From assembly GCF_000340215.1 (NCBI RefSeq), contig NW_006921540.1:2851486-2915485 (forward strand): 64,000 bases of DNA, given 5' to 3'. The notes under the pieces are model-generated. The model saw only the letters and a list, made by a program, of their open reading frames with translations. It did no database searches and was not told where the DNA came from. A program made the translations under genes and the position numbers. This DNA comes from Pseudocercospora fijiensis CIRAD86 (taxonomy: Eukaryota > Ascomycota > Dothideomycetes > Mycosphaerellales > Mycosphaerellaceae). Shown piece by piece: positions 1 through 11,312 of this stretch. Within the stretch, counting starts at the first letter, position 1. Every line of letters starts with the position of its first letter.

Positions 1-2048
1 TATGACTGGTTGAAAGTGCTCAGTAGACTTGACACGCATCACTGCGCTGCATCCGCTAGCAAGCTGGAGCTTAAACGTCACCGACAGCGCACACGAGTCG
101 CCTAGGGTGTATGCATGCATGCAAGATTCCTCCCGTATTCTACTTTGATGAGCCGGCCTTGCGACCAGACGTTGATAGGCCAATCTCCGTCTGCAAAACA
201 TTTTAACGCCTTCTCATTCGCACACCGACTGCACTTCTACCCAACCCTTATGCTAAGCATACCATTCTCTCACCTTACAACTCACAACCAACAAAGGCGG
301 TGACTGACGCCTGCCTGCAATGTGCTTGGACAGCTCGCCAAAATTCTCTCACCGAGCTCACCTCAATCATCGATTATGATTCCCTCGCAAGCAGGCAAGC
401 AAGCAAGCAAACGCTGGACTGAGCAGCTCAGCTTCGTACTGGCTGACGAAAGTGGACCACTTTGCACTGCCGTCCCACAGCGAGCCTTTGCCTGACTGTC
501 ATGTTCAGATGACTCCACCCGCACCCGAAACTGGCGCTCTGCAGAGCTTTGTGAGGCAGGATGGCGTCAAACGAGTGAAAGTAGAGAAATCCTGTCGTGC
601 AAATGCAGCATTGCGACATTGCTTGGTGCGACCGGCCACGGGATCTTGCAGAATGTCAGTTTCCAATATGGTAGTGCATCGAATACCCGGCTGGCTCGAC
701 GCAGGCGTTCTCGCTCAACGCAGCCAAAGACTATCGTCAACGCATAGCCGCCGCACGCAAGGAGTGAAGACAAAGAACCTCTCCGCAATCGTGTCACGTC
801 GGCGTCCGGGGTTATAGCGCTTTGGTTCGTTGAAAGCCACGAACCTGCTGCTGAGGCTAGCATCCAAAGTAGAAATCCAAATGCGGATGCTTGATCGTAC
901 AGAAGTACAGAATGGCAACAACAACAACCTCTAGAAATACACCAGTCCTCGCCGCTGGGTCCTCCTAGTGCCCATTTCGGGTCGCGAAAATATCACACGC
1001 GTCGCGCGCATGCTTTTCTCCAATAACGTTCGCTCGAGGTCGGTGTGCGACGAGGTGGCGGAGCGGAGCGGCCTCTATCTGTTTCCAGCTCCTTTCCCGG
1101 AACCGTCCAACATGTCACAGCATCCTGCCTCCAATCGCTGGGACGAACGCGTTGTATTGGTGTCGGATACTGACATTGAGAACTTACACAGCCGTACAGC
1201 ATGACAGGAACACCCTCCAATGCCCGGACACCATGTGTACCTTCGCACATGGAACAAATGAGCAGGAGAACCGATGGCCTGGCTTTTAAGCTAGTACCTG
1301 GAGCACACGAGACGCCACCGTGACCAGCGCTGCCAAAAATCCGCGATTGGCGCGGATGGAGCTTTGTGATTCTTTATTATGGTCCGATCGACTCTCCCAC
1401 GCCATCTGATGCAAGGGCCAGATGCAGACATGCCTCATTTCTGTCTTTTTCTTCATGTGAAAAAGCTACGCTCTGTTTCACTGGTAGTCTCTTGATCAAC
1501 ACTCACGTGAAACGACAATAGTGGGATCTCCAGGGCCGTTCCTCTGCTGTGGCACCTGAGGTAAGCCGTTGGAGAGCGAGGTCATCTGTCAAGAAATAGG
1601 TACCAGACGTCAGCTTTGTGTGGCCCATTGCGGCAAACTCCGCTTAGGCGTTGCACCAAGATCCATGAGATCTCACTTCGGACGGACTTGCATCCTCTGC
1701 TTTACGGCTGCGCCAATATTACCATTCGCGCCAATCTCCCCCTACCGCTGCCGACGCTATCTCCTTCATGCCCTCGTCAGGTTCCCAGCTCATGCCGCGT
1801 CAGTCATAGAGGTGCGCGTCAAATCGCGCTGAGTAGTCACATAACATCTAGCAAGCAGTAGGTATTGACTCTCATGTCTCCTTCTTGCGGCATCTGTGAA
1901 CCAGAGTCTTTGTCTTCAACGCAAACTACTGCTTAATCCGGCATCAGCGCTATCTTGAATAAAGAATGGAAAGGAATTCGAGACACCTGCAGGATGCATT
2001 CCTCGTGCATGCCTTCCCAGAACACATTCCGATGCGCTGCCAAGAAGC
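1..2048. other. Intergenic, no recognised gene
   Basis: Only short open frames with no protein-like composition occur on either strand. A small run of CAAG repeats lies at about 387-411. No RNA gene was recognised. The last few hundred bases should hold the promoter of the plus-strand gene starting at 2049. Confidence 0.6.
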
Positions 2049-3665
2049 ATGTCTTCCGAGGTCGCGGATCTGAACAACGTGGACGCGGACGATTTACGCG
2101 TCGAAAATGACGTCTCTGGACTGCCGAGGACGACCAAGTCGGAAGAGGAGCAGCATGAGAAGGAGACATTGGGTGCAGATGACCATTCGACCCGCGATAA
2201 AGGCCTGGGAGATGACGATGATGCGCAGGATGCATTCAAAAATGGTGACTCTGGGCTGGATAGCGAAGATCACGATGAATACAACAATGGATATAGGCCG
2301 ATGGGTCCAGCAAGCAGACTGAGAAGTGTCGCGCTCGACAAACCCTCCTTAGGCAAGCATTTCGCGTTGAAGCAAGATATTCTGATCAAGATTGCGCTGC
2401 TCCCATGTGTCCTGGGTCTCAGAGATGCGATGACGATGAACCTGGAAGCTGAGCGAATGAAAATTATGCGCGAGAGCTCCAGACTTGCAGTTTCGTTGGC
2501 ACTACACTGCAATGCGCCAGACATTACGGTTGCAAGATGTCAGTTCTACCAAGCATTAGTGAATATGGCAATAGGCATGCACACAGGAGACTCTGAAGGA
2601 GAGAGACCTGCCTTCCTTCTGGACCAGGTCATCAACGTCGTAGGCTGCAGCGAGCGAGAATGTGCTAAAGAATGGCTGTCAAGGCTCGAAGGCCACGATA
2701 TATCAACACCTCAGAAGTCGGAGAGCAGATCTGGGCTCGTTCAAAGAGTTGCCAGCTGGGGTAGCAGCCTTTTCCCCAATTTCAGCCCTTATAAGTCCCC
2801 ACCGAAGAAAACAAAATCAGACCCACCACAACCTCTCGTGCCAGAGGCGCTGAAACAGATGGTTGGAACTCCAACAACTTCCTCAATACCAGTGATCTCC
2901 CGCCAAAGCCCAAGCACTCAAGCACCAGACTCCGCACGTCCAGCCATGAGTCCCACAACACCCACAAAGCAAATGACCAGAACAAGCGACCCTCCATCCG
3001 GCACCAGCCAATTCAGTCGCCCTCTCAGCGACCTCTACGAACTAAGCCCCCGAAGCGGAGAAGAAGGTGAAAATCTAGACAACATCAGCATGTCAGACTG
3101 GCAATCCCGCCCCAACAGCAGATTCAGCATGAACTCCAACCTCTCCGCTTCCCCAAACACTCCTTCCAAAACCCTGGATCCATCACCAAGAAGACCATAC
3201 CCCCTCCGCCACCGTTCCAGCGGCATCGACGCCTCCTCCGGCTCTCCAACTTCAAACCGCACCCTCCCTTTCTCGACCCGGGAAAATTCCGCCGAAGAAG
3301 GCGAAGCACCTATCCTCCCCGCCCCCAACACCACCCGCCAAAAACACACCCGTTCCCGCTCCCTAGCCCTCACCCTCCCCTCCCCATCCAAACACCCCCG
3401 AAAGCTACATCAAGACGACGATCACAACATCTTTGAAGATTCTTCCTCTTCTTCCTCCCCCCGAAGGAAAACTTCTCTGGTCAATCGTCTGGGTTTCGGG
3501 AGGGCGAGAAGTGAGGTTTTGGTTGATCCGCATGATGAGGCGGAGAAGGGGGGAAGTCCGAGACGTAAGACGTTTGTGGCGACGCAGGAGGAGATGGAGG
3601 ATTTGATGGAGAAGGGGAGTAGTCCTAGGATTTTGGGGGGGTTTGGGGATGGGGATGGGGTGTAG
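2049..3665 (+). CDS. Ser/Pro-rich protein of unknown function, 538 aa
   Basis: A single uninterrupted frame opens with ATG at 2049 and ends with TAG at 3663-3665. Residues 1-85 are acidic and charged. Residues about 90-225 form the only part likely to fold: an amphipathic helical stretch including LKQDILIKIALLPC and a following Cys-containing segment. From about residue 230 to the end the protein is low complexity, rich in Ser, Pro, Thr and Arg, with many basic SPxR/K-like sites (SPRRKT occurs twice), which suggests a disordered, phosphorylated tail. No known domain was recognised. The length, codon-like composition and absence of stops over 1.6 kb support a real gene; function is unknown. 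The stop codon lies inside a strong G-run cluster. Confidence 0.7.
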   Translation: MSSEVADLNNVDADDLRVENDVSGLPRTTKSEEEQHEKETLGADDHSTRDKGLGDDDDAQDAFKNGDSGLDSEDHDEYNNGYRPMGPASRLRSVALDKPSLGKHFALKQDILIKIALLPCVLGLRDAMTMNLEAERMKIMRESSRLAVSLALHCNAPDITVARCQFYQALVNMAIGMHTGDSEGERPAFLLDQVINVVGCSERECAKEWLSRLEGHDISTPQKSESRSGLVQRVASWGSSLFPNFSPYKSPPKKTKSDPPQPLVPEALKQMVGTPTTSSIPVISRQSPSTQAPDSARPAMSPTTPTKQMTRTSDPPSGTSQFSRPLSDLYELSPRSGEEGENLDNISMSDWQSRPNSRFSMNSNLSASPNTPSKTLDPSPRRPYPLRHRSSGIDASSGSPTSNRTLPFSTRENSAEEGEAPILPAPNTTRQKHTRSRSLALTLPSPSKHPRKLHQDDDHNIFEDSSSSSSPRRKTSLVNRLGFGRARSEVLVDPHDEAEKGGSPRRKTFVATQEEMEDLMEKGSSPRILGGFGDGDGV

Positions 3666-3669
3666 GGGG
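3635..3669 (+). other. G-quadruplex-type motif across a stop codon
   Basis: Five runs of four or more G (3635-3641, 3645-3648, 3651-3654, 3657-3660, 3665-3669) are separated by loops of 2-4 bases. The motif spans the last codons and the stop of the 538-aa gene on the coding strand, so the mRNA would carry it too. Quadruplex formation is inferred from the pattern only. Confidence 0.6.
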
Positions 3670-4040
3670 AGGTAGGAAAGAAAAGGATGAGTGGGGGGAC
3701 TTGGGTGGGTAGGTGGGAAGGGAAGGTTTTGAGTGTGGGATTGGGTGGAACTAGATAGAATTGGGACGGGGAATTCATCGGGTACTGATGAATGGTTCAA
3801 GTTTCCTATGCTTGTATATCCTTTCAATGCTACAAACAAATCTCGATACCTTATCCACTCTCTTCTCTTCACGCCTCACATCCAACCACCTTCAAGTTTC
3901 CAACACGTCCCCAGGTCCCTAGCACTCACTCATACCCTGCCTGCATCTTGGATTTTGCTGTGTCAAAATGTTCTGACGAGACTTCTTCGTACGCGAAATT
4001 GAATCTGGAACTGGTTCAGTGTTTTTGAGATGACCAATTG
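3670..4040. other. 3' flank, no gene recognised
   Basis: This is the downstream region of the 538-aa gene. It begins with a purine-rich stretch (to about 3780) and holds no convincing coding frame. The polyadenylation region of the upstream gene is expected here, but no specific signal was identified. Confidence 0.5.
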
Positions 4041-4223
4041 TTATAGTTTGATACTTGCTGCAACGGCCATGATGTGTGCCTTGTCGTAGGTTTGCCTACG
4101 TGCCTCCAAGGTTGTCGGGTGATGGATGGGCGATTGTTTGCGATAAGCCTTCTTGATATGGGCCGGGAGGCAATTGATGGTGATCTTCAGTATGCCGTAG
4201 TGGTCGTGCTCTGGTTTGTCCAT
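4041..4223 (-). pseudogene. Degenerate J-domain (DnaJ-like) fragment
   Basis: From ATG at 4223 the minus strand encodes about 60 residues that align by eye with the first half of a J-domain. A DHYGILKI start corresponds to the usual DYYxxLGv of helix I, IKKAYRKQS matches helix II, and HHPT sits where the essential HPD tripeptide belongs. The Asp of HPD, needed to stimulate Hsp70 ATPase, is replaced by Thr, and the frame ends before helices III-IV are complete. The piece is far shorter than any J-protein. It is most likely a decayed remnant; a short expressed J-like protein is less likely. The plausible-looking frame just upstream (about 4250-4392) does not connect in frame. Confidence 0.4.
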
Positions 4224-4557
4224 CTTGGCGGCGGGCGCCTTGGTGGCCCGATGTTGATGGCTCAAGACGTGATGAGTCGTAATGTTCGAAGTGAGCTGCC
4301 TTGAACTGTTGCCAGACGGATGCCAAGACTTCCAACGTGTCACATGCAGATTTGAAGCTCGCAAAGGCAAGTGCGCTGTTGATTAACATCATTGGTGAGT
4401 TCTATACAATTTTGATGCATGAGTCAGGAGGTCAGTTGGAAAGGGAATCTTACTCTACAGTACCTACCGATAACATGCGCTGCGTCTGAGGCTCTGAGGC
4501 TCACTTCTCACAACTTCACCTACATTTAACTTCAGCGGACCTCACAGTCTTATTAAT

Positions 4558-5418
4558 TTAGTTCACCAGATGTGACAACTGCTCATTGACATAGGGAAAG
4601 CCAGCTCGCAAGGTAGGGCGATTGAGATCCTTGGGCATCTTACTCTTGCCTTTCTTACGGCGTTTGCACATGACTTCAAGCGGCATCGAGATATGAAGAA
4701 GGCCTCCACGGCCTTCAGAATTCGACCTTTGGAGCGTTTGAAGATGTTCGGGAGTAGTCTAAAAGACAGGTCCAGTCTTTCACTGTCGACATCATCAACG
4801 TCGCATGGGTACAGCACTGGCCTGCTCTTGCAGCAGTGTCCTTTACCCACTTGATAAAAATTTCCCGCTGATTTTCCTGATCTTCGAGGGTTTTTACCAG
4901 AGTGTCGAAACCCCAGCTGGGGCCGCCATGATGAGCGAGGATGATGATCGTGGTGACCTTGCCAGAATGCTGCCAGTAGTCGGAGGATTTGACGAGATTG
5001 CTGAAGAGCTCCCATACACCAATTTGTGCGAAATATCTCCACTGGTAAGCTCTTGCTATTCTCCAAGCCTGAGACTTTTGTTTTCCTCGAATATGATGAG
5101 TTTATTCAATCCTGTGAAGTCCCACTTCGCAGTCTCGCGAGTCAAGAGCGAAAGATCGTGTATCCAGCCCCAAGATATATGCGCTTTCCCATAGCATACC
5201 TTCGTCTGAGCTCCAGAAGAAGGGTTCCAAACACATTCAATGTCTTCAGGACCAGAAACTGGATATGTTGTGTGAGAAGAAGAAAGGAAATATTGCAGTC
5301 GAGGACAGGTGAAGGAAACCCAACCCAACCCAAAGTCGGAAACGACGTCCACATTCCCGAACCCACATTCCAGACGCATACGATAGTACACAAATCTATC
5401 CAAACCAAAAGACTCCAT
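4558..5418 (-). pseudogene. Multi-frameshift pseudogene of unknown family
   Basis: Protein-like segments follow one another on the minus strand in successive frames. From 5418 to about 5090 one frame reads through segments such as KWDFTGLNKLIIFEEN. At about 5085 the sense moves to a second frame (KSQAWRIARAYQW, then WELFSNLVKSSDYW and SWGFDTLVKTLEDQEN) to about 4800. A third stretch (LDLSFRLLPNIFKRSKG) and a final one (MPLEVMCKRRKKGKSK, ending with TAA at 4558) need further shifts. The breaks are too close for introns. The composition is typical of fungal-specific proteins that carry an N-terminal F-box or 2EXR-like segment, but no family is assigned. Sequencing error cannot be excluded, though three or more breaks favour genuine decay. 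Confidence 0.45.
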
Positions 5419-5622
5419 CGACGTAACTCATCAAGTCATTGCAGTAGGTAGCAGACACCAGGAGCGCAGGTATAATACATCATGAAAAAGCGCCATCATG
5501 GTCTACCTAAGTCCATCAAAAGCGATCGGTCGTGAGAACCCAAACTTTTTTTGTGCTTTTTCCTCTTCTCCGTTCGTTCCATCCACCAAAAACGCCATCA
5601 TCATGCCTCCATTTTCTTGTCC

Positions 5623-8600
5623 CTAATTCGACATAACAAGTGCCAGCAATGCCATGCGCACAAACATACCGTATCTCATTTGTCGGAAGTACGCAGCTCG
5701 CGGGTCATCATCGACTTCCTCGTCCAATTCCTGGTTTCTGGGAAGTGGGTGCATGACGATCATGTTCTTCTTCGCATCTCGGAGCGTCTTGGCGCTGACC
5801 ACGAGAGAGTCTTTGACGGCTTCGTAGACGCCCAGATCGTCGAAGCGCTCTTTCTGAACTCTCGTGCAGTAGAGGACATCGGTGTTAGCGATGATCTCTG
5901 GAGTGAGCTTGTCTGAAACGGAGAGGAGCTGGCCGCGTTCTTCGAGGGTGCCCCGGATCTTGGATGGGAGGGCAAGCGCGGATGGAGAGACGAGCTGAAT
6001 TCTGACGTTGTAGTGGCGGAGGACTTCGCAGAGGGAGTGGACCGTGCGGCCGTATTTGAGGTCGCCGGTGAAGGTGATGGTCAGACCGTTGACAGTACCA
6101 AGTTCTTCTCGCATGGTGAAGAGGTCAAGGAAGGCTTGAGTTGGGTGCTCTTTGGAGCCATTGCCAGCGTTGATGATTGGTGAATCAGCAGCTTTGGCAG
6201 CGATTTCGGCAGAGTCGCCTTCTGGGTGCCGGAGGACGATGGCGTCGGAGTATTGGTCAAGGGTGCGGATAGTATCGGAAAGAGTCTCACCCTTCTTGGT
6301 ACTGGCGTGGGCCTCGTTGACAACCACGGTCTGGCCGCCAAGACGCTTCATCGCCGCATCGAAAGAGCAGGATGTGCGTGTAGATGGCTCGTAGAACATC
6401 AGGGCGAGAACACGGCCCTTGAGCACGTCAAGAGAGCCTTGTCGCTCAACACCAAGACGCATCTCAGCTGCAACAGTGAAGAGCAAGTGCAGCTGCTCCT
6501 TGGTGATATTCTTGACAGAGATGACGTCCTTGCCTTTGAATGATGATCGCTTGAGCATGTCCTCAAGTGGCTCAGAAACCTGAGGTGCAGGTAGCACAGC
6601 AGGAGCGCTCGGGATCTCTTCCCAGCTCTGGTAGTCGACCTTGGTCACGCTGAAGTCGTAGTTGCGCGAGATGGCCTCAATCAAGATCTTAGCGATCTTG
6701 ACGTTCGTGACAAGTGGCGTTTGGAAGTCAACAGCCATGCGGCGAGTGCGGTATCCCTTGGACATGTAGTTCGCTGGACGCCGGAATTTGTTCGCGGATG
6801 GCAAGTTGATGTACAGATCGATGAGGTTATTGGCCAGGGCGTGGGTCAACGAGTACTCCTCGCGCTGGGAGTCGTCTCCGAGAGCTTCCAAGAACTGGAC
6901 CTGGATGCCGTGCTCCTCCAGGAAGTCAGCAGTACCAGCAGTTGCGAAAAGCTTGAAGCCCATCTTGTACAATGTCTGAATGGAGGGGAGCAGTTCCATC
7001 TTGTCCTTGAAAGAACCGATCGAGATGAGGATGTTCTTCTTTGGCAGCTTAAAGCCAGTGGAGATGAGTCCCTTGATGTAGGCTTCGAACTTCGTGCGAC
7101 CGAAGCAAGCAACCTCACCAGTAGACGCCATCTCGACACCCATGACTGGATCGGCACCAGCGAGACGTGAGAAGGAGAACTGTGGCACCTTGACAGCAAC
7201 GTAGTCCGGAGGAATGTTGAGCGGCGGGTATTCGCGAACTGGCAGTCCGCTCATTGCTTTGGTGGCCATCTCGATCAGATCCAGGCCAGTCACCTTGGAG
7301 ACGAATGGGAATGATCTCGAGGCTCGCACATTGCATTCGATGACCTTAATATCGTTGTCCTTGGCGATGAATTGAATGTTGTATGGACCAGTGACATTGA
7401 GAGCCTCGCCGATCTTGCGGGTGGCATCTTCGATCTTGCGAACCGTCTCTGGATCCAAATCCTGAGGAGGCAGGATGAGTGTGGCATCTCCGGAGTGCAC
7501 ACCAGCGTTCTCGACATGCTCGGAAACGAAGTGGCCGATCATGGTTCCATTGCGGGCAACAGCATCCATCTCGATCTCTTTGGCGTTCTCGATGTATTTC
7601 GTGATCACGACAGGGTGCTCCTTAGACACCTCCGCGGCCTGGTCGAGGTAGTTCTTCAGGTCGTGCTCGGAGTAGACAGTATTCATGGCGGCTCCAGATA
7701 GCACGTATGACGGTCGCACAAGCACTGGGTACTTGACCTTGTTGCAGAAGGCCTTTGCCTCCTCGGTACTGGTGAGCTCTTTCCATTCTGGCTGATCAAC
7801 GCCCAATCTGTCGAGCATACGAGAGAACTTGTATCGGTTCTCGGCGGTATCGATCATCTCAGGCGACGTTCCAAGGATCTTAACGTTGGAGCGGTAAAGT
7901 GGTAGCGAGATGTTGTTTGGCGTTTGACCACCCATAGAAAGGATGACTCCGCTGGCACTCTCGAGCTGGTAGATATCGAGGATCTGCTCCAGCGTGATGT
8001 TCTCAAAGTAAAGTCTGTCGGCTTCGTCGTAATCGGTCGACACGGTCTCGGGGTTGTAGTTCACCATCACAGTCTTGTAGCCAGCAGCTCTCAAAGTCCT
8101 CACAGTTCGCACAGAGCACCAATCGAACTCTACGGATGAACCGATTCTGTATACGCCTGATCCGAGGACCATGACGCCACGGTCATTGAAGGTGATGTCG
8201 TGCTCAGATCCGTTGTAAGTCAGGTAGAGATAGTTTGTGAATGCTGGAAACTCGGCGGCAACGGTGTCGATCTGTTTTACAACAGGTGTGATGTTGTGCG
8301 CCAGACGAGCACGTCGGACGTGGTTCTCGTTGCTGTCGAAGAACAGCGAGAGCTGCTTATCGCTGAAGCCCATTTCCTTAGCTGCGCGGAAAAGCTGAGG
8401 CGGGATGCTGTCGACACCATATTCGGCGAGAAGCTTGCCGAAGTCGTTGATGCCCTTTAGTTTCCGCAGGAACCATTTGTCAATCTTGGTAAGCTCCCAG
8501 ATCTTGTCGACTGAGTAGCCGTTGTGCATGGCATTTGCCAGGGCGAACATGCGCTGGTCAGATGGTGTCTGAAGCTCGGTGTCAATATCGATAGACATGA

Positions 8601-11312
8601 GTGCCGGAGTCTGGTGGTAGCCCAAATTGCTTGGGTCGACGGATCGAATGGCTTTCTGAATGGCTTCCTCAAAGGTGCGACCAATAGCCATGACCTCACC
8701 AACACTCTTCATTGATGAGCCGAGGAGCGTCGACACTCGTGTGAACTTCTTCAGATCCCATCGTGGGATCTTGACAACAACATAATCGAGAGATGGCTCG
8801 AAGCAGGCGCACGTCTCCTTCGTAACGCTGTTCTTGATCTCGTTGAGTGGGATGTTGAGACCAAGCTTGGCGGCTACGAAAGCGAGTGGGTATCCGGTTG
8901 CCTTTGATGCCAGAGCTGAGGATCTCGATAGACGGGCGTTGACCTCGATGATGCAATACTCTCTGCTGTCCGGGTTGAGGGCGTATTGAATGTTGCACTC
9001 ACCCACGACTCCGAGATGACGGATGACTCTGACCGCTGTGGTCCGGAGCATGTTATAGTCTTCGTCTGAGAGGGTCTGCGAAGGAGCAACAACGATAGAG
9101 TCGCCAGTGTGGATGCCGAGGGGATCGAAGTTCTCCATGTTACACACGGTAATACAGTTGTCCTGCGCATCACGGACGACCTCATACTCGATTTCTTTCC
9201 AGCCCTTCATACTGCGCTCGACAAGGATCTGTGGGCTGGCGGCAAAGGCCTTGTGGCAGAGCTCAACAAATTCCTTCTCGTTCGATGCAAAGCCGGAACC
9301 AAGACCTCCAAGAGCGTATGCGGCACGCACGATGACTGGGAAGCCGATGCCTTCAACAGCCTCGAGAGCCTCCTTCATGTTGGTAGCTGACTTTGACTTT
9401 GCGCAAGGTGCGCCAATAGAGTCCATGCTACGAGCAAACAACTCACGGTCCTCGGTAGTAATGATGGTATCAATCGGCGTACCGAGCACCTTAACGCCGA
9501 GTGGTTCGAACTCATCCTTGAGTTGAATACCAACCTGCAGAGCGGTTTGGCCACCGAATGTGCAGTAGATGGCATCTGGTCGCTCCTGCTTGATGACTTT
9601 GCGCACAAAGTCTGCATTGACTGGCAGGAAGTAGACCTTGTCGGCAAGACCTTTCGAAGTTTGGATCGTGGCGATGTTCGGGTTGATAAGAATTGTGTAG
9701 ATACCTTCTTCCTTGAGCGCCTTGATAGCCTGACTACCAGAGTAGTCGAATTCTCCGGCTTGACCAATGCTGAGACCTCCGGATCCCAGGACAAGAACCT
9801 TCTTGACATTGACTCGTGGCTTGTTCGCTCTGTTCTCCTCGATGTCGCCGCCTGGGAAGACAACTGGCTTCTGCATGAGAGATGGGTCGCTGATGACATT
9901 TTGGATGGTGCTGATAAAGACATCGAACAGGAACTCGGTGTCTCTCGGTCCTGGAGTGGACTCTGGGTGGAACTGCACCGAAAAATATGGTCGGCTGACA
10001 TGTCGGATACCTTCGTTGCTGTTGTCGTTTGCGTTGATGAAGAGCTCGCTCCAGCCCTCCGGCAAAGTTTCAGCGTTCACAGCATAACCGTGGTTCTGCG
10101 ATGTGATGTAGCACTTTCCTGAAAGCAGGTTTGTGCAAGGAATGTTGTGTCCGCGGTTACCGAACTTCATCTTCATTGTTTCCGCACCAGCAGCGCGAGC
10201 CAGAAGCTGGTGTCCTAAACAGATACCAAAGACTGGTACTCGTGCCTCTGCCATTGTCTTTTGAATGTTCTTGACAGTCTGCTGCATCATCGCTGGATCG
10301 CCAGGACCGTTGGAGATGAAGAGACCATCGTATTCCTTGCCCGCAAGACCTGGGAAATCATAGTCCCACGGCACGACTTCAACCTCAACACCGCGCGACA
10401 CCAGGCAGCGCAGTTGATTGTATTTAAGACCAACATCGACACAGAGAACACGCACGGCACGACCTGAAGGATGACGCAACGCACTCGACGTAGGTGGGGA
10501 ATAAATCTTGGGTTGCTTCATTGACACTGAGAATGATTAGATTTCGTTCTACTACTACTGAGGGCTAGTGGTAAGTCAAGCTTACCGTCGGCGACCAGAT
10601 TTCTGGTATTGGGATCGTAGAAATCGATATCCTCGTATACTGCCACCTCTTTCGAACTTCCCGCGTGTCCGTTCGCACCATTGGCACCATTGGCAAGGCC
10701 ATTTGGTGCGAGGGCATTGTTAACCTCGTGCAGGTTTGGGCCACCAGGCGCAGTGGCTGGAGTTGTGCCATTTGGTGTAGCGAGTCCGCTTGGCGATGCC
10801 GTACCATTCAGGACTCTCCTAGAGCCTGTCTGGACGAGCAATCTGCCGAGCATGCTTCCTTTCTCTCTAATCTTCTTGGTCAAGGCTCGAGTGTCCACGC
10901 CGCAAATGGCAGGCACGTTCTGCTCCTTCAACCATTTCCCCAGCGAGCTCGCAGCTAAGTGATGCGAGTAGTCTTCGCCACAATATGAGGCTACTACTAG
11001 ACCTGCAATGTGGATCTCGGAGGACTCGAAGTGAGCGGGCAGATCGGGAAGAATTGGATCTCTGGTCTCTCGCGAAGGTACACCGTAGTTGCCGACCAGG
11101 GGAAAGGTGATGACCAGAATCTGTCCGCGGTATGAAGGATCTGTAATCGACTCTGGATAGCCCACCATTCCTGTTTGAAAGACAAGCTCACCGGCGCATG
11201 ACCGATGTGCTCCAAATGCCTTTCCTTCGCAAAAGCGAATGGAGGAGTCGCCGTCCTTGACTTCAAGGCACATGCCCTTCTCGTCGCCGCCGTCAGTCAT
11301 GGTGAGCGACAT
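5623..11312 (-). CDS. ura2: Glutamine-dependent carbamoyl-phosphate synthase / aspartate carbamoyltransferase (two exons, 1876 aa)
   Basis: This enzyme makes carbamoyl phosphate from glutamine, bicarbonate and ATP and passes it to aspartate, giving carbamoyl-aspartate, the first two steps of UMP synthesis. Exon 1 is 11312-10586; a 59-nt intron (10585-10527) splits a Val codon; exon 2 is 10526-5623. The order is: CPSase small-subunit N-domain (1-170), an Asn/Gly/Ala-rich linker (170-240), class I glutamine amidotransferase (about 268-450, nucleophile Cys345 in GICLGHQ, His429/Glu431 in FHPES), two ATP-grasp halves of CPSase (from about 485), an MGS-type allosteric domain, then ATCase (about 1571-1876; EPSTRTS and MHPLPR present). 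Yeast and Aspergillus homologues are about 2200-2270 aa because an inactive dihydroorotase-like domain lies between CPSase and ATCase. Here only about 40 linker residues occupy that place. Feedback by UTP is expected from the family. Confidence 0.97.
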
